Shown here: one piece after another, positions 38,191 to 50,581 of the stretch
Layout of the letters: each line of letters begins with the position of its first letter
Position numbering within the stretch: the first letter of the stretch is position 1
DNA from: Promerops cafer
Lineage: Eukaryota; Chordata; Aves; Passeriformes; Nectariniidae
Length of the DNA: 64,000 nt
Assembly: GCA_013398275.1 (NCBI GenBank)
Contig: VZSE01011452.1
Location: forward strand, 575,420 to 639,419
Direction of reading: 5' to 3'
Translations under genes and position numbers: made by a program
Notes under the pieces: generated by a model
The model's input: only the letters and a program-made list of their open reading frames with translations
The model's database searches: none
What the model was told of the DNA's origin: nothing

Positions 38191-38254
38191 GAGGGAGGGA
38201 GGAAAGGAAGGAAAGGAAGGAAGGAAGGAAGGAAGGAAGGAAGGAAGGAAGGAA
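38191..38254 (+). repeat. (GGAA)10 microsatellite with GGGA/GGAAA lead-in
   Basis: Perfect GGAA units occupy 38215-38254 (40 bp), preceded by imperfect GGGA and GGAAA units. Pure purine on the + strand. Known: GGAA is the core site of ETS-family transcription factors, and long GGAA arrays can act as enhancers in some contexts; there is no evidence of that here. Confidence 0.97.
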
Positions 38255-39423
38255 TTTTGTTTAAAGCAAGACTCAAGACTTTTAGGAAAGCAGCTCACTG
38301 TTGAAGAAAATTCCCATGGATAAATATATCTTAATTTTAAGGTTTTGCTTTAGGCAATGAAGGTTTTCACCATTTTGTATCCATTTTACCCTTTTTTTTA
38401 CAGCTAAAAATGTATTACCTTACATTTATTTTTGATCATGCTGGGTGTGTTTACATTTTAAATGTATATACATATCAACACAAAGTTCTGCCAATTTGTT
38501 TTCAGGGCAAGAGACACTTGGGAGAAAAAAAGGGGAATATTTTACTTTTTTTTATATATATTTACCCACAATTATTTCAAATATGTTTTAAAACAGAAAC
38601 AAAAAAGAGAACATTTTGTGACATTATGACATGATAGCAATAGCAGTGATAATAGTATACTTTTGTCCTATGGCTATATATGAAGAAGTAGGAAAAAAGT
38701 GACCTATATAGAGTGAAATGATATTTCAAAAATCTAGAAAAAAATGCACTTTTTTATACAGTCTCTTCGGTAATTTCCTTTTTTATGAAAAATGTAAGCA
38801 TCTTTAATTCTAAGGGGAAATTAAAATAGTGACAAAGGATTTCTAGCAGCTGAAACTACACTCGATATTACTAAGACAACTTTTAAATTTATGCATATAA
38901 AGATATATATTCAGAGGCTTAGCAAAATCCTGACTGTCCTGCTTTAGAAATCAAACTATGACTTACAGAAATGCATATTATCAATTCAGTAATCAGTTAA
39001 ATATGAAGTGATAGCAACAAACTCCTCCATAATGAATTCAGGACTAATGCAGACCAATTTAGTAGCCACATCCTTGGAAAGAGGATCCATAAGCTGTCCC
39101 TATTTCTGCAGTTTTGTGCTGAAGAGCAGCAAGCCAAGGAATTGGAAAAAGTCTTTTTCCACTCGAGTGTTTTGCATTGCCAGCTTCAAACTCTCTCAAA
39201 ACCACATGAGAAGGATGCCTGCGTGCAATATTGACTTGTACCTTTTGCTTCTAATACCAGAACACAAGAATTGTCGAGGTCCTTGATTTTAAGACTTGTC
39301 CTCACATACCTCTAGCTTGTCAGCCTTGACATCCAAGATATGTTACAGTAGAAGAAATTAAGCAATTTATTCATAATACTTAAAATATCAAGCATGAGGA
39401 AGTCTACAGAAAGGCATATGTGT
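38255..39423. other. Gene-free unique sequence
   Basis: AT-rich with no feature recognised. Confidence 0.5.
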
Positions 39424-39492
39424 ACAGAGGGCTTTGGTCTAAATGACCTTTAAAATGCCCCTCCCAACTCAGACTATTCTATAATTCTATAT
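39424..39492 (+). mobile_element. CR1 LINE terminal fragment (+)
   Basis: Seen: GGCTTTGGTCTAAATGACC, then TTTAAAATGCCCCTCCCAAC and ATTCTATAATTCTATA. This corresponds to the last 65-70 bp of CR1 ('ggttggactagatgacctttaaaggtcccttccaaccc...attctatgattctat'). Only the very 3' end survives. Conservation of the terminal octamer pair supports the call. Confidence 0.82.
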
Positions 39493-40423
39493 AAGGAAAA
39501 AAGCTTAAAAATACCTGCATTTACAGCTAATTCCCAAGAAGCTTCATTCCTGCTTTATCCAACTAACCTGCTGCTACAGCAAATGATCAGAGGCTCACAG
39601 CTGGCTACCCAACCTTCACCTGGAGACATTTCTCCATTGGAGCACATCTTTGCTAAGATACACATAAACCTTTATCTTCAAAGCCTCCCCAGCATGCTCC
39701 TCAGATACAGACCTTCCACCCATGAATATTTCACAATTCATAACTCAGTCAGGTCAATTTTATCCCTTTTCTAACAAAACTATCAACTGTCTTGGCCTAA
39801 TTTAAGAAATATGTGTTCCTTTTGGAAATGGCAAGTAGTAACCAATAAATCTGAATAATGTTAAAAGATATGACCTCTTTTTAAATTGAAATCAATCTCA
39901 TACTAACATATGAATATAATATAGTGTATAGCCCCATGCAGGAAAAAAATATACATAGGCTTCATTCTCTTTTATTTTGGGTGTTAAAAGCACTTGTTAA
40001 CTTAGGGTGATTGACCTCTCAACTGAATTTTTATTTATATTACTTCCTTGTGATGTTTTGGTTTAGCTAGATATAAAATTTTCTTTCCACAGAAAATAAC
40101 CATATCATGGATTTTTTAGATTAATATAATTTTAGGGAGTGTCAGAATTCATTGCATAATTCTTTATAACTTTTTCAACTGTAAAAGCTGTTAAAAACAG
40201 AATCTGTAGAAGGAACAAAAAGGTTAAAAATCTCAGGCTGCAATTTATAGTGTAGAAGGCTACCATGAATGCAAAAAAGACTCAATTTCATCCTGTTTTG
40301 TAGAAGGAATAACTTAGGAAAGAAGGTACTAGGGGAATTCACTAGAAATAAAAGAATATTTTTGCCTTGTAGCCATGCTTAATGAAGGTATTAAATTTTT
40401 CTCTTCTGAGGCTGTCAACTTAC
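39493..40423. other. Gene-free unique sequence
   Basis: AT-rich with nothing recognised. Confidence 0.5.
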
Positions 40424-40488
40424 CTTGCTGAGGTTCACAAATTCTCCCTTAAGAGACATTTGTGTAGCATGCATATCAAGAAAATGAG
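40424..40488 (-). other. Candidate - strand exon
   Basis: Read on the - strand: a pyrimidine-rich acceptor ending ATCCATCTTCCAG, 65 nt, then CAAG|GTAAGT, a full-consensus donor. Two frames contain stops. The third, starting after two bases, is open as HFLDMHATQMSLKGEFVNLSK minus its first residue. No family is recognised and no partner exon is seen. An 86-codon frame on the other strand (40382-40642) overlaps it. Confidence 0.17.
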
Positions 40489-41709
40489 CTGGAAGATGGA
40501 TATGAAGAGGGTGTCTCATGAACAGCATGTGGGGAAGCTGAATAAAACACTAGATTTGGCTGCTACAGTGTTGTTTTCTCCCCTTGCTTTGTTAGAGTAC
40601 CACCATTGCTCTTGCACAGACTTAAAAGAAAAGACCAGATGAAAGTTAGGGAAGGCTAAATATGCCAGTGGGTAAAAAAGATAAAACCCCATGAAACAGA
40701 GGATACTGATACAGAAAACCCTGGGGATTAATATGAGAGAAAAATTAAAACAGACATGAAAATAGCAGAAGACTGTGCAGCAAAAAAGTTGTAAGGGAGA
40801 GAGGAAAGAACAAGATACAACTGGAAATATTAAAAGAAGACAAAATTTTAAAGAATACAAGAGTGATTTTGGAATATAAATCACTTGATGGGATTAGCTT
40901 AATATTTAGTTCAATGATTCTCCAAGTGAAAAGGCTTCTAAGTAATTATATCTTCTGTATATGGGACTTGAGCTACTTTGGAAGTTTTATTCAAGGACAG
41001 AAATTATCTTGAGGAAAGGGAAGGGATTTTTTGAGAGAATAACAGCTTCAAACAACATGTACAGCTACAGAAAGGTTAAAATGGAAAAATGAACTTAAAA
41101 AAAAGATCAAAGAGAAATTAAGATAAGAAAGTCAGCAAGAATAAGGTACTTTTTAAGCTTTTACAAAAATGCAGAATGAAGAGAGGGAACAAGAATACAA
41201 ATCAGGGACTTTCTTGACATAAACTTGAGCATTAAAGGCAGATCTGTCATCTCAAACTTGTGTTTGCACTCAGTTTTGGTATCTTAATTTTTAGACGTGA
41301 CAAAATAGAGAATTCTCATGGAATTAGTGACTTTAAGCAAAATACATCTCTTAATTCAGCATGTTACTGGGGCAAAATTGTGCTTCAGCTTAGTCTGATA
41401 CATATGCCAGCATGTCATTACATTGCTGCAAAAACCAGTCCATGAACAAGAGGGTGGCTCAGCTATAGAAACCTTTCTTATTTTCTAGCCTGCATGCAGG
41501 ACAAGGTACTACCACTGGCTATGAAAAAAAAGAAAAATCCATTTGTAGGAATACACAAATGCAAGTTCTGACAACCTTAACCTGCAATGGAGCAGAATAA
41601 ATGCATTGCTTATTGTCCTCAGTTTTCTTCAGCAGTTTCCAGAACACCAGGATAAACAAGAGAGGAGTGCCAGCCAGAGAAAGATGACTCCTCCCTCTCC
41701 TAACTTCAG
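40489..41709. other. Gene-free unique sequence
   Basis: Purine-rich on the + strand at about 40640-41110, with many AAG/GAA runs, otherwise unremarkable. No gene or transposon recognised. Confidence 0.5.
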
Positions 41710-41787
41710 GGCATGCAAAAAAAGAGACTGCAGGAAGGCTGTGTGGAGTCAGTGACCTTTCTAATTTCTGGCATAAGGTTACAAGGG
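41710..41787 (+). other. Candidate exon with near-ideal splice sites
   Basis: Seen: CTCCTCCCTCTCCTAACTTCAG directly before 41710, which holds a branch-like CTAAC and a strong pyrimidine tract, and GGG|GTAAGT after 41787. The 78 nt are open in two frames: MQKKRLQEGCVESVTFLIS (phase 0, 26 codons) or HAKKETAGRLCGVSDLSNF (after two bases). These are the best-matching splice signals in the window, but two open frames weaken the coding case. A non-coding RNA exon or pseudo-exon is equally possible. Confidence 0.2.
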
Positions 41788-42324
41788 GTAAGTCTTGAAA
41801 GTATTTGTTGAAGTGCTCTAATTAAAATATTTCAAAATGTCAAGATATGCCGGTGAAAGTGCTTTCTACCAGTAAATATTTCAAACCATTTCTTTCACAC
41901 TACCTTAAAATACATTTTTAAAACTTGGCTTTCATAAGGATGTTTTGTTCATCCACACCAAAGTAAAGGATTTAAGTCAGGGACCATAATCAGTGATAGC
42001 AGTCTTGGTTATAATTTGTAGGAAAATAGTCTAGAGCCAGAGAATAAAAAAAGATGAGCAAAGGCAGCCTGAAGAACAAAGAGGAGGAACCATGACCTGT
42101 GGTGGCAATGTCAACTTAACAACCTCCCAGCTCAGCAGAAGACTTCCATGACTGGAAGTGATGCAGACTCAGTAGGGTCTGTAGAGCCATAGTGCACAAA
42201 CCCAATCTGTATTTATGGATGGTGATTAGATAATCCACCAGCAGGACATCTGCTATCCTATCAGTCAGGGCTAGGAAATGATACAGCAGTGTAGGCAAAA
42301 TTTTATGTACAGTAAGGATTCAGT

Positions 42325-42351
42325 CCCCCCCCTTCCTTTTTTTTTTTTTTT
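42325..42351. repeat. C8-TTCC-T15 pyrimidine tract
   Basis: Twenty-seven pyrimidines in a row, ending in fifteen T, followed by AACCAG. Low complexity. Confidence 0.9.
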
Positions 42352-44438
42352 AACCAGCTTGCATGATTTTGATAATCATTTCCATCTGTCTTAAAACTGC
42401 TTGAAATATAATGTTGCAAATTAAAGCAGATCCAGAGTCCTGCATCTGCAATTACATTTTCAGCATAGCTGAAACCAGAAGCAAAATCTTGATGACAGAA
42501 TTCACAGAGTGAAATTTTAGTTTAACCTTGGGAAGATGAAAATGCCTTCATTTAGTATTCATTGACCCACCATCCTAGTTTTGATCAATATTAATTTCTG
42601 ATGCTAATAAATCTTTACACTCTGACAAAAACACAGGAGCCAATAATTGCTTATTATAGTTAGAAATGAAAATATAATCTGGCTTTTTTTTTTTCATTTC
42701 ACACACAGCAATTATCAGGCAGCATTAAAGTTTATAAAAACATCTATCTCAGGATGCACCAGGTAAAAACAATTTAAAACTTTCAAGACAACCACAGTTG
42801 ATTTAAACACTATGGAAAAATGAGCAACCAAGTACCACCTCATTTAATACCTGTTATGTTGCAAGGAGATTATGTCACATGGACAATCCACAGACACATG
42901 TCCCAAAACAACTTCTCAAGTAGAAACTCTTTTGAAGACTTGGACCTTAAAACTAAGCACCGTTCTTAAATTTTTAGGCTAAACATTTCTTTTCAAGGTT
43001 TCATTCCCTACTTCCACTTAGGCATCAGGCATTGCAAGGGGGCTCCTGACTCTTCTTAGGGCAGTGCCAAAACTCCTATTGATTGCAACTTTGACAGAGC
43101 CTCTCTTTTGGGAAATGATGATGACTGTCAGCAATACTGGGAGAGAAGACAAAAGGCTCAAGTAGCCAATAGTGGAAAATTGTATTTAATTTCACAAGTA
43201 TCCTGGTTTTGGCTCTAAGAACTAATGCCTGCTCTATCAGTGTCACTTCTGGCCAGCACCAGCAAATGAATATGTTTTAATGGGATGGTGGTGTCAGGAT
43301 AGCAGGTCATGCAGATGAGAAGGCAATATATAATGACTTGACATATTGATGGCTTGGTTCCTCTAATTTCACTCCTAAAAGGAATTTTCAAGCCCACATG
43401 TAAGGCTATACACAAATCTTACTGCACAATTAACTTTAGCTGGCAAGTCCACATTTTCAGTTAGATTCCATATAAGTTAGTGACTTTTGACTTTGATGAT
43501 TAAGCTTTTTAATGGGATGCCACACGTTCACAGGGGCAAACAATCAATCAGTGCAATATTCAAACCATTTCATCAATGACTGCAGCAATTGCTTTTTATC
43601 ACACAGTCAGCAATCTCCTGCTTTTAGCCGTCAGCCACACAAGAGCAGCTTTAGTCCACTGCCATTTTTGCCTCTTTGACACATCATAGTGTGTCATTTT
43701 TACTTAACTAGAAAAGAGGCAGTTATGGATTCCCAGTTTTCTGATACTTGTCTTTTGGTAGAATCTTTGTCTTTTCATTAAAAAAATGAAATTTTAATCC
43801 AATTTTACTGAAATCTAATTTATACCTATGTTAATTATGCAGCCAACGAGCCTCAAGGGATTATGTGGTACATTCTTTATCATCATAAATATTGCATCAC
43901 TTCAAATGCACTTTGGAAATTCCATTCTCAGCATTTCTTAATGATATTCAGAATTCCAGGAGAGAGCAGACTTGTATGTCCTGATGTTACAACAAGTTCT
44001 ACTGCTTGTGTATTATTTTTCAATTAGTGCAATATCAATCTTCTTTTATATTTTAATAATCCAGTAAAAATTAATATTATTCTTGCTAATCAAAGGGTTG
44101 CTGCAATTTCTGTTTAAATGCTTTTGACCAAAAAATGTTAACAGTTGCAAAGCTGTTACCATTGGAAAAAAAGGCCTCTATATGTCTTAATTACAGGAAG
44201 TCCATCAGTTGTGGAGGAAGATTTTATATCATGCCTGTAAAATTAGTACACAATGTAACATAAGGGCAATAATTATTTTATACAGAAAAGATTTTTAATG
44301 GACTTCTAATCATGATTCCCTTCACTGTCTTTCTCAAGTTGACTCCTTCATTTTTAGTGATATTCTTGCTCCTGAAACTGCTAGGCTTCTCAACTACTAA
44401 AATGATTCACTGTTAATTTATTGCTGAGTACTGACATT

Positions 44439-44451
44439 AAAAAAAAAAAAA
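44439..44451. repeat. Poly-A tract (A13)
   Basis: Thirteen A followed by CCCACACC. No retroposon body recognised upstream. Confidence 0.85.
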
Positions 44452-44510
44452 CCCACACCTTCATGCAAACACCTGATGTGCATTCCTTTGCCTTTATGGC
44501 CATTAATCAG

Positions 44511-44569
44511 TAAATGCAAAAATGGAACTTGTTTCTACTATAAAGCAAATCATGCAAGTACTCTATAAG
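44511..44569 (+). other. Candidate exon
   Basis: Seen: a moderate acceptor (CCTTTATGGCCATTAATCAG) before 44511 and AAG|GTAAGA after 44569. Of the three frames only one is open throughout: after two bases it reads NAKMELVSTIKQIMQVLYK and ends in phase 0. That phase is compatible with the candidate exons at 41710 (second frame) and 48156. The protein is not recognised. Confidence 0.14.
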
Positions 44570-47500
44570 GTAAGAGCAGTGCAAATCATCCAGCTCCAGG
44601 CAGACGAGAGAAATCACCTGTAAAGAGTATTTGCTGTTTAAACTCACTGCTGTTCATTATGAGGGCTCACAATAGAAAATGTGAGCTGAGAAAATAATGA
44701 AAAAGACACTGTGAGAGTGCCATATAGAATTCTACCTGAGTGTTTGGTGATGGACTGCATAGAGAGCACGTGAAGCTGTGCTGTGGAAGGGTCACAGACT
44801 TGCTGTGCACTGTAGATTACCTTCATACTCTACAGTTTACGTACCTCTCACTTATATAAACGCTGGTTTGCTGTGCCATAAACCACATTAAAACCCTGAC
44901 CCACAGCTGTGGCTTCCTCCTTGGTTCTTCAGGGACTGGACAAGGGTTGGGAGCGGATCTGGACTTTGCCTTCGTGGTTTCCCTCTGACCCCCTCAGCAC
45001 AAACGTGTGGTTTCCTCTCAGCTGCACACAGGTCTGATAAGCACAACTAGTGGGACTAATCATATCCCAAAAGCCCTGTGGAAACAGTGCTGAAAGCTTC
45101 TTAAAATTCAGATACCTCCCCTTGCATTTCAGAAACAGTGTGGGGAAGAGGAGATCTCTTTATAAAGAACATCTTTTTATGTGGGTTGAAATGGATAATC
45201 CGTTCCTCCGAACCAACACAGAACAACATGGCAATTCCAAATTCAACACAGCATTAAAATTAAAGCATCTAGAAATCCTTAAGATATTGTGTCCCTGCCA
45301 TAACTCGAGCTGCAAGTAGAAGTCATGTGTCTCAAAGAGGAGATGGAAAGAATGAAGCATGCAGTGTTTCTGAAATTAATTTAAGACAGCATTCCAAATG
45401 GAGCGAGTTCTCAAGTCTCACTTGCTTATCAATTCTTACACCCACTCTATTTGTATCAGCACATTTCAGATTTCAATGTAAACTTAACTCTATTTCCTCT
45501 GAAGTGTGACAACTAATATTATTCAGGTAATTTAAAGTGCGTGTTTAAGGTTTAGTTGTGCAATAGGAGATAATAAACAAGTAATAAGAAAATGAAAGTG
45601 CAGTGGTAAAAGCAAATACATTATACAAAAATGAAGATTTTTTCCACATTCTAAATTTGGAAGTTGGCTTGTTAAAAAGGGCTTTTGTTTCTGCAGTTGA
45701 ACAGAGTAGGCTCCATTTAGGTTTTCCCTAAACTTTCAGATAGGGGCTACTTCTTCAAAGATTTTTATTAATCATGACAGAACCAAATTCAATATGAGTG
45801 AAATGGAGACTTCCATGACAGAGTTGAGAGATTGCACTCTCAAGTAGAAAGGATATTTTCTTTTTTAAACAAAAAATGGCTTCACTTTTGGAAGGTTCTT
45901 GTAATGTCCTTCATTTTTGGGGGATACCATTGCATTTCTTTATCTCCAGGAACCCTAGATCTCTTTATCTAAGGACCCTGTCTGTCTGCACAATATGGTC
46001 ATCTGTTACTTTCAGGATCTAGAGAAGTTTTTCAGGATTTTCCCCCCTAATTTATTATTTATTCTTTATTAGATATGTTTTTCTAAATTGGTACGATTTT
46101 GGTGTGATGGCTATTTTGGCAAGGAAAGCTGCAAATAAACTGGGTTTTTTTTTTACAGGTCAATTGGAATTGAAAGTCCTAAGAATTGTAGAAGACACAA
46201 ATCAACTATACAGTTGAAAACAGCTGAGAAATCATCAAGAACTTAGAAGATAGAGGTGGGGAACCATTCACTGCCTTCACAGTGCTCCATCCCGGCTTTG
46301 TGCTTCATTTCACTGGGTTTTAGTCCGTTACTTAAAACACTGATTTATCTGTGGGAAGGGGAAGCTTTCCAGTTAAGCTAGGTCCCATATTTAGCTTCAT
46401 CTCGAGCTTTCCCTTCCTGCCCTCCCTTCCTGCAGAAAACATCAGACCAGCTCCAGTCTGTGCACTGAAATGATCTGTCCACGCAGCACTCGCAGTCCCA
46501 GCGCCTGAAAAATCCCAAGTGTTTTTGTCAAGTGAACTTACTCTAAGTCAGAATTCAAGCAGGAGGTTTGACCAAAGCTGCAGCAATTCTGCTGTTTCCT
46601 GCCTCAGTCTGCACCCCTGGTGCCTGCTGGCCAAGCTGCCCTGAGCTAAGGGCTAAGGAGCTGCATCCCTTTGGATTCAACTGCTTTGAGCTCATGCCAG
46701 ACCTCAAGCCACACCAGCTCACACCTGCCCAGCCTCCATGGAAAATGCAGCTGGAAATGTTTCTGTCACGTGCCTAAGTCTCATCAGCTCGTGCAAGTCA
46801 GAAGCCTCACCCGTGGTGACACACAACCTCACTCCCTGCTAACCTAATATCACTTCTTCTAAAAAAAAATTAGGTTCTAATTCACTGATATTAGAAGGTA
46901 CTGCTGCCCACTCACTGTGTAGTATTAGAGCTTATTAGTAAAACACCACAGATTTACATAGTCCTTTTCAAACCAGCCTTTTTAAAACCTTATAAGAGTT
47001 GTATGACCACAATGTGAGCTACTCACCTGTCACAGAATTGCTGATTCAACATCCTAAAGCTATCCATAAGTTATCAGTCTTTCTTGATTTGTGCTGACAT
47101 CGTGCTTTTTATACTGCATACCTCTTCCTTTATTATATATTGATTTTTATTCCTATTAACTATACAATTGTTTTCATCTTTTTTATTTTCCTTTATAAGG
47201 TGCTTATGTCACATTAAGTCATCTGTCATAGTTGGAGGCAGTCTACTTCAATAAATTATGATTGACTTCTAATATATTAAAACAGTGGTTTTATAAAACC
47301 TTTATACATTCAAGTTTTATGAAAAAACAGCAGAAGTTAAAGAAATTATAAGTGCTTTCATACAAATGTAGATAGTTTCAAACTGTTCTTTTTTACAGTT
47401 TAAGTATTCAATCAAGATACTTCAAAATAGAATAGCTACTCTTACAGGCTGCAATCCACAGCATGAAGAGTTCCATTCCTACTCTCTATAGACACCAAGA

Positions 47501-48155
47501 CACAATGATTTGAATTCTGCAATTCACACCACAACTATATGTCTTGAGCATAAAATATGTTTTTGAAAATATATAAATAACTGTCATTTAAATCACATCA
47601 AATTACTGAATGCCAAGCCCTTGAACACCTTAAAAATGTAATGCTACAGGGTTGTCTCTGGCAGGCATAAATTGAAAGTTAGACGGGATGGAAAGTAACA
47701 AAGCACAAAATATTCTGATAATATTTTGAGAGCATTATCAGAGTGCAGCTAAGGAAGATGCTGTTCACAAGTGAATGGGCCTGTAAGGCAGCACACAGGG
47801 AGACAGCCCTGAGCAAGTGTTATCAGTAAATGACCAATTCTCATCCAACACTCTGCAGTAAATCCTCCCCACTGATTCTGAAATCAGCTTGGCCTCCTCA
47901 ACTGCAATTTGAACTTTGGACCCTCAGAATACACAGTATACATTTCTTAAAAAAATTGGACAGGGAAAACCTAGATTAACATTCATGAACAAGGAAACAA
48001 TGATCCCTAACCTAAAAAAAATGTTCTATTTCATTTTGTGCTGTGTGGTATTATTGAAAAGTGAGATGATGAAATTACCTTAAATGTCTCTGATCAGCTT
48101 TGGGGTGAACACACAATATGATCTTTGCACATTTGTGATTTTTTTCTTTCTGTAG
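44570..48155. other. Gene-free unique sequence
   Basis: AT-rich apart from GC-richer patches at 44880-45020 and 46270-46830, which match no element I know. No gene recognised. Confidence 0.5.
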
Positions 48156-48212
48156 CCTCTGAACCTGCACCGAACAGAAAACCCTGACACCGAGAGTGTC
48201 TTGCTGGTTTGG
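48156..48212 (+). other. Candidate 57-nt cassette-type exon
   Basis: Seen: TTTTTTTCTTTCTGTAG before 48156 and TGG|GTAAGC after 48212, both good splice signals. The 57 nt are an exact multiple of three. Two frames are stopped and the phase-0 frame is open as PLNLHRTENPDTESVLLVW. It includes two CpGs. The protein is unknown. The open frame continues beyond the donor, so an unspliced reading is also possible. Confidence 0.2.
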
Positions 48213-49267
48213 GTAAGCAGGTTTTCCTCTCTCCCTTTCATCCAAGATATGCACTCAGCTGTTTCCACATCCCTTACAAAGCCAGACTGGGGAAAGTGGG
48301 AGTTGTGTCCTGCTCCTTCAGAGGCCAGAGGACAATCCTGGTCTCTGGACAAGGACAGTGTTCCCTCGCTTGGGCTTGACTTTTTGGCTTCAACTGTCCA
48401 AGACCACTGATCACTAGAAGAGCAGTGGCCCTGGGTGCCTACCAATCTAAGCTTCCTGGCATGAGACTCCTAATTTTGCTTTAACTAAATTATCCAGTGT
48501 TTCTAGGGTAATAATAAAATCTCACAAGAAAAAATGCAGACTTTTAAAAATACTGAATTGCCTGACTAGGCATATTTTATCAGATATTTCTATAATTTCA
48601 CAAATCACCCAGAATAATGCAGCTTAGTTAATAATATCACAGAAAATTAAACTTTGGCATCTCATGTTCCAGAAGAGAAGATTTTTGAACAAAAGTAATA
48701 TCTTTCCTTGAAAACTATTTTGTACAGTAAATTGTAGCAAATGATTTCTCCTATCTGAGAATTTTCTTATTACAATGTTCATAAGAGGATATTCTAGCAG
48801 TACTAAACACCACCCTTAAGTACCTTTGAGGACACAACTCCAAGTTACTGAAAACATCAAGGAAGGCAAAAAAAAAAAGTAAAAATCTACTAATCAGAAA
48901 TCCTGCTAGGCAAATACTGAAACATCCACAGATCCTGTCTCCTTGCAGGGCTACCATAGATAGGCACCACCCAAAACCAGTATTTGACACCAAGAAATAA
49001 AAATGCCGACCCAGCTATTTTCAAGTTTGCTGTCAGGAGAAAAAAGCTGCAGAACTGGAAGTGAACGGGACAATTTGCGCTATCGTGTTTTATTAGATTA
49101 GTTTTTTTTTTCCACACCTCTCTCCCCTACCCCACCATGCAGGAGAAGAAATGTAGCTCATTCAGAAACTCTGCTTACTGTGAGTCAGGGGTGGGAGAAG
49201 AACAAGGGTAGAGCCTGACTGGAGCATCACTTCCTTGGTACAGCTATTTGAAATTGAAGATGTACAC

Positions 49268-49286
49268 ATAATAATAATAATAATAA
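49268..49286. repeat. (ATA)6 microsatellite
   Basis: Six ATA units. Simple repeat. Confidence 0.9.
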
Positions 49287-50559
49287 ACAATTTTTCTTTT
49301 GAAGCCTAAAGGACCAACTATGTTCTACTGGTAACTCAGGTCTGACTGACCCACCTTTAAAGTTAAGACTATTTTTGATGCAAGTTTTTCATCTTTCTCA
49401 TTACCTGTGGTCAGGAGCTCAAATCTTGCCTCTTTGATTTTTTCCTTGGGAGCTTGGGTATTATAACATAAATATTTGGATTAAAATCTGTAGTCATGCA
49501 GAATAGCCCCAATCTTATTTACAAATTAAATGCTAGATGTACATTCCACACAGATATTTCCCACTAAATGAAGATATTACTTTGATGAATGCACCATTAG
49601 GAATTTCACCTAATAATTACACTTCAAATTGTTTTAAAAAAAGAAGAGACACCTTAGGAGATACAACCAATGACTGCATCTACATAAAAAGCACTTATTT
49701 AATGTTTGGTATTTGAAATGTATCTTAAGCCCCTTGTAACAAAAAAAATAAATTACTTTAATTCAACATCATCCATCTACTAATTATGTTGCTAAGATAT
49801 TAACAGGAAAGAGTTTGGTTCTATGGCTCTTAAAAGCTTGATTGTTAAATTCATAATAACATGGGACCTGTCTTTCATTGAGCAGACAAAAATGAAAACC
49901 AACAAAAACCAGATCCCTAAAATGAATATGTACCGTTGAGGAGCCTCGTTTACTGTCACTGAATTTTAGTCTCCTTTTCATTTTCAGTAATTGCAGCAAA
50001 ATAGCTGCTCTTCAGGGACATATTAGGAAAAGAATAGTAATTAAGCTTAGGAAGGTATAATCTGTATAAAAATGAATTACAACTGACTCAGTCTAAAACT
50101 AATGTATTACAGATTCAAATGAAAGCCTAGCTGTACCCTGTGAATAGCTTATTCAAAAACACTTCCAGATTTCTACATGTCAGCTTTGTCACTTTGGGCA
50201 CATTTATTATCCTCTTCAAAATGTGTAACCCTTCAATGTAAAAAATGACATCACTGAGGAGTCAACACTTTTCCTTCCCTAAGGAGCCATGCCTGGGAAT
50301 ACAAGCAAAAATCCTAAAAACAGATAAATAGAAGCTTTCTTTGTGAATGAGCCTGGATGGTTTATCAAGAGAACCACTTAAATGGTCCACATTATTTTAG
50401 CAAAACACATAACTCAGCGAAAAGGAGAGAAATAAACATCCCAAGGGCTTTTAGAAGTTAGTTTTCTGGCACCAGATTTTGAATTTAAGCCCTTTATTAA
50501 AAATAAATAAATTCACTAATGAATAGTTCCTATACTTGGTTTCCAGAGAGTGAACAGCA

Positions 50560-50581
50560 AAAGGAGAACTAAAGGAGAACT
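50560..50581 (+). repeat. Two-copy 11-bp tandem repeat
   Basis: AAAGGAGAACT occurs twice in direct succession, identical. Small local duplication. Confidence 0.85.

Larger units (their letters stand above)
41788..44510. other. Gene-free unique sequence
   Basis: AT-rich. A C8/T15 compound tract is at 42325-42351 and poly-A A13 at 44439-44451. The interval 43500-44330 is free of repeats and transposons and could be examined for conservation, but nothing in the sequence itself proves function. Confidence 0.5.

Noticed and set aside
38082..38264. Open frame reading repeated K/E/G/R residues
   Set aside because: It is the translation of the (GGAA)n microsatellite.
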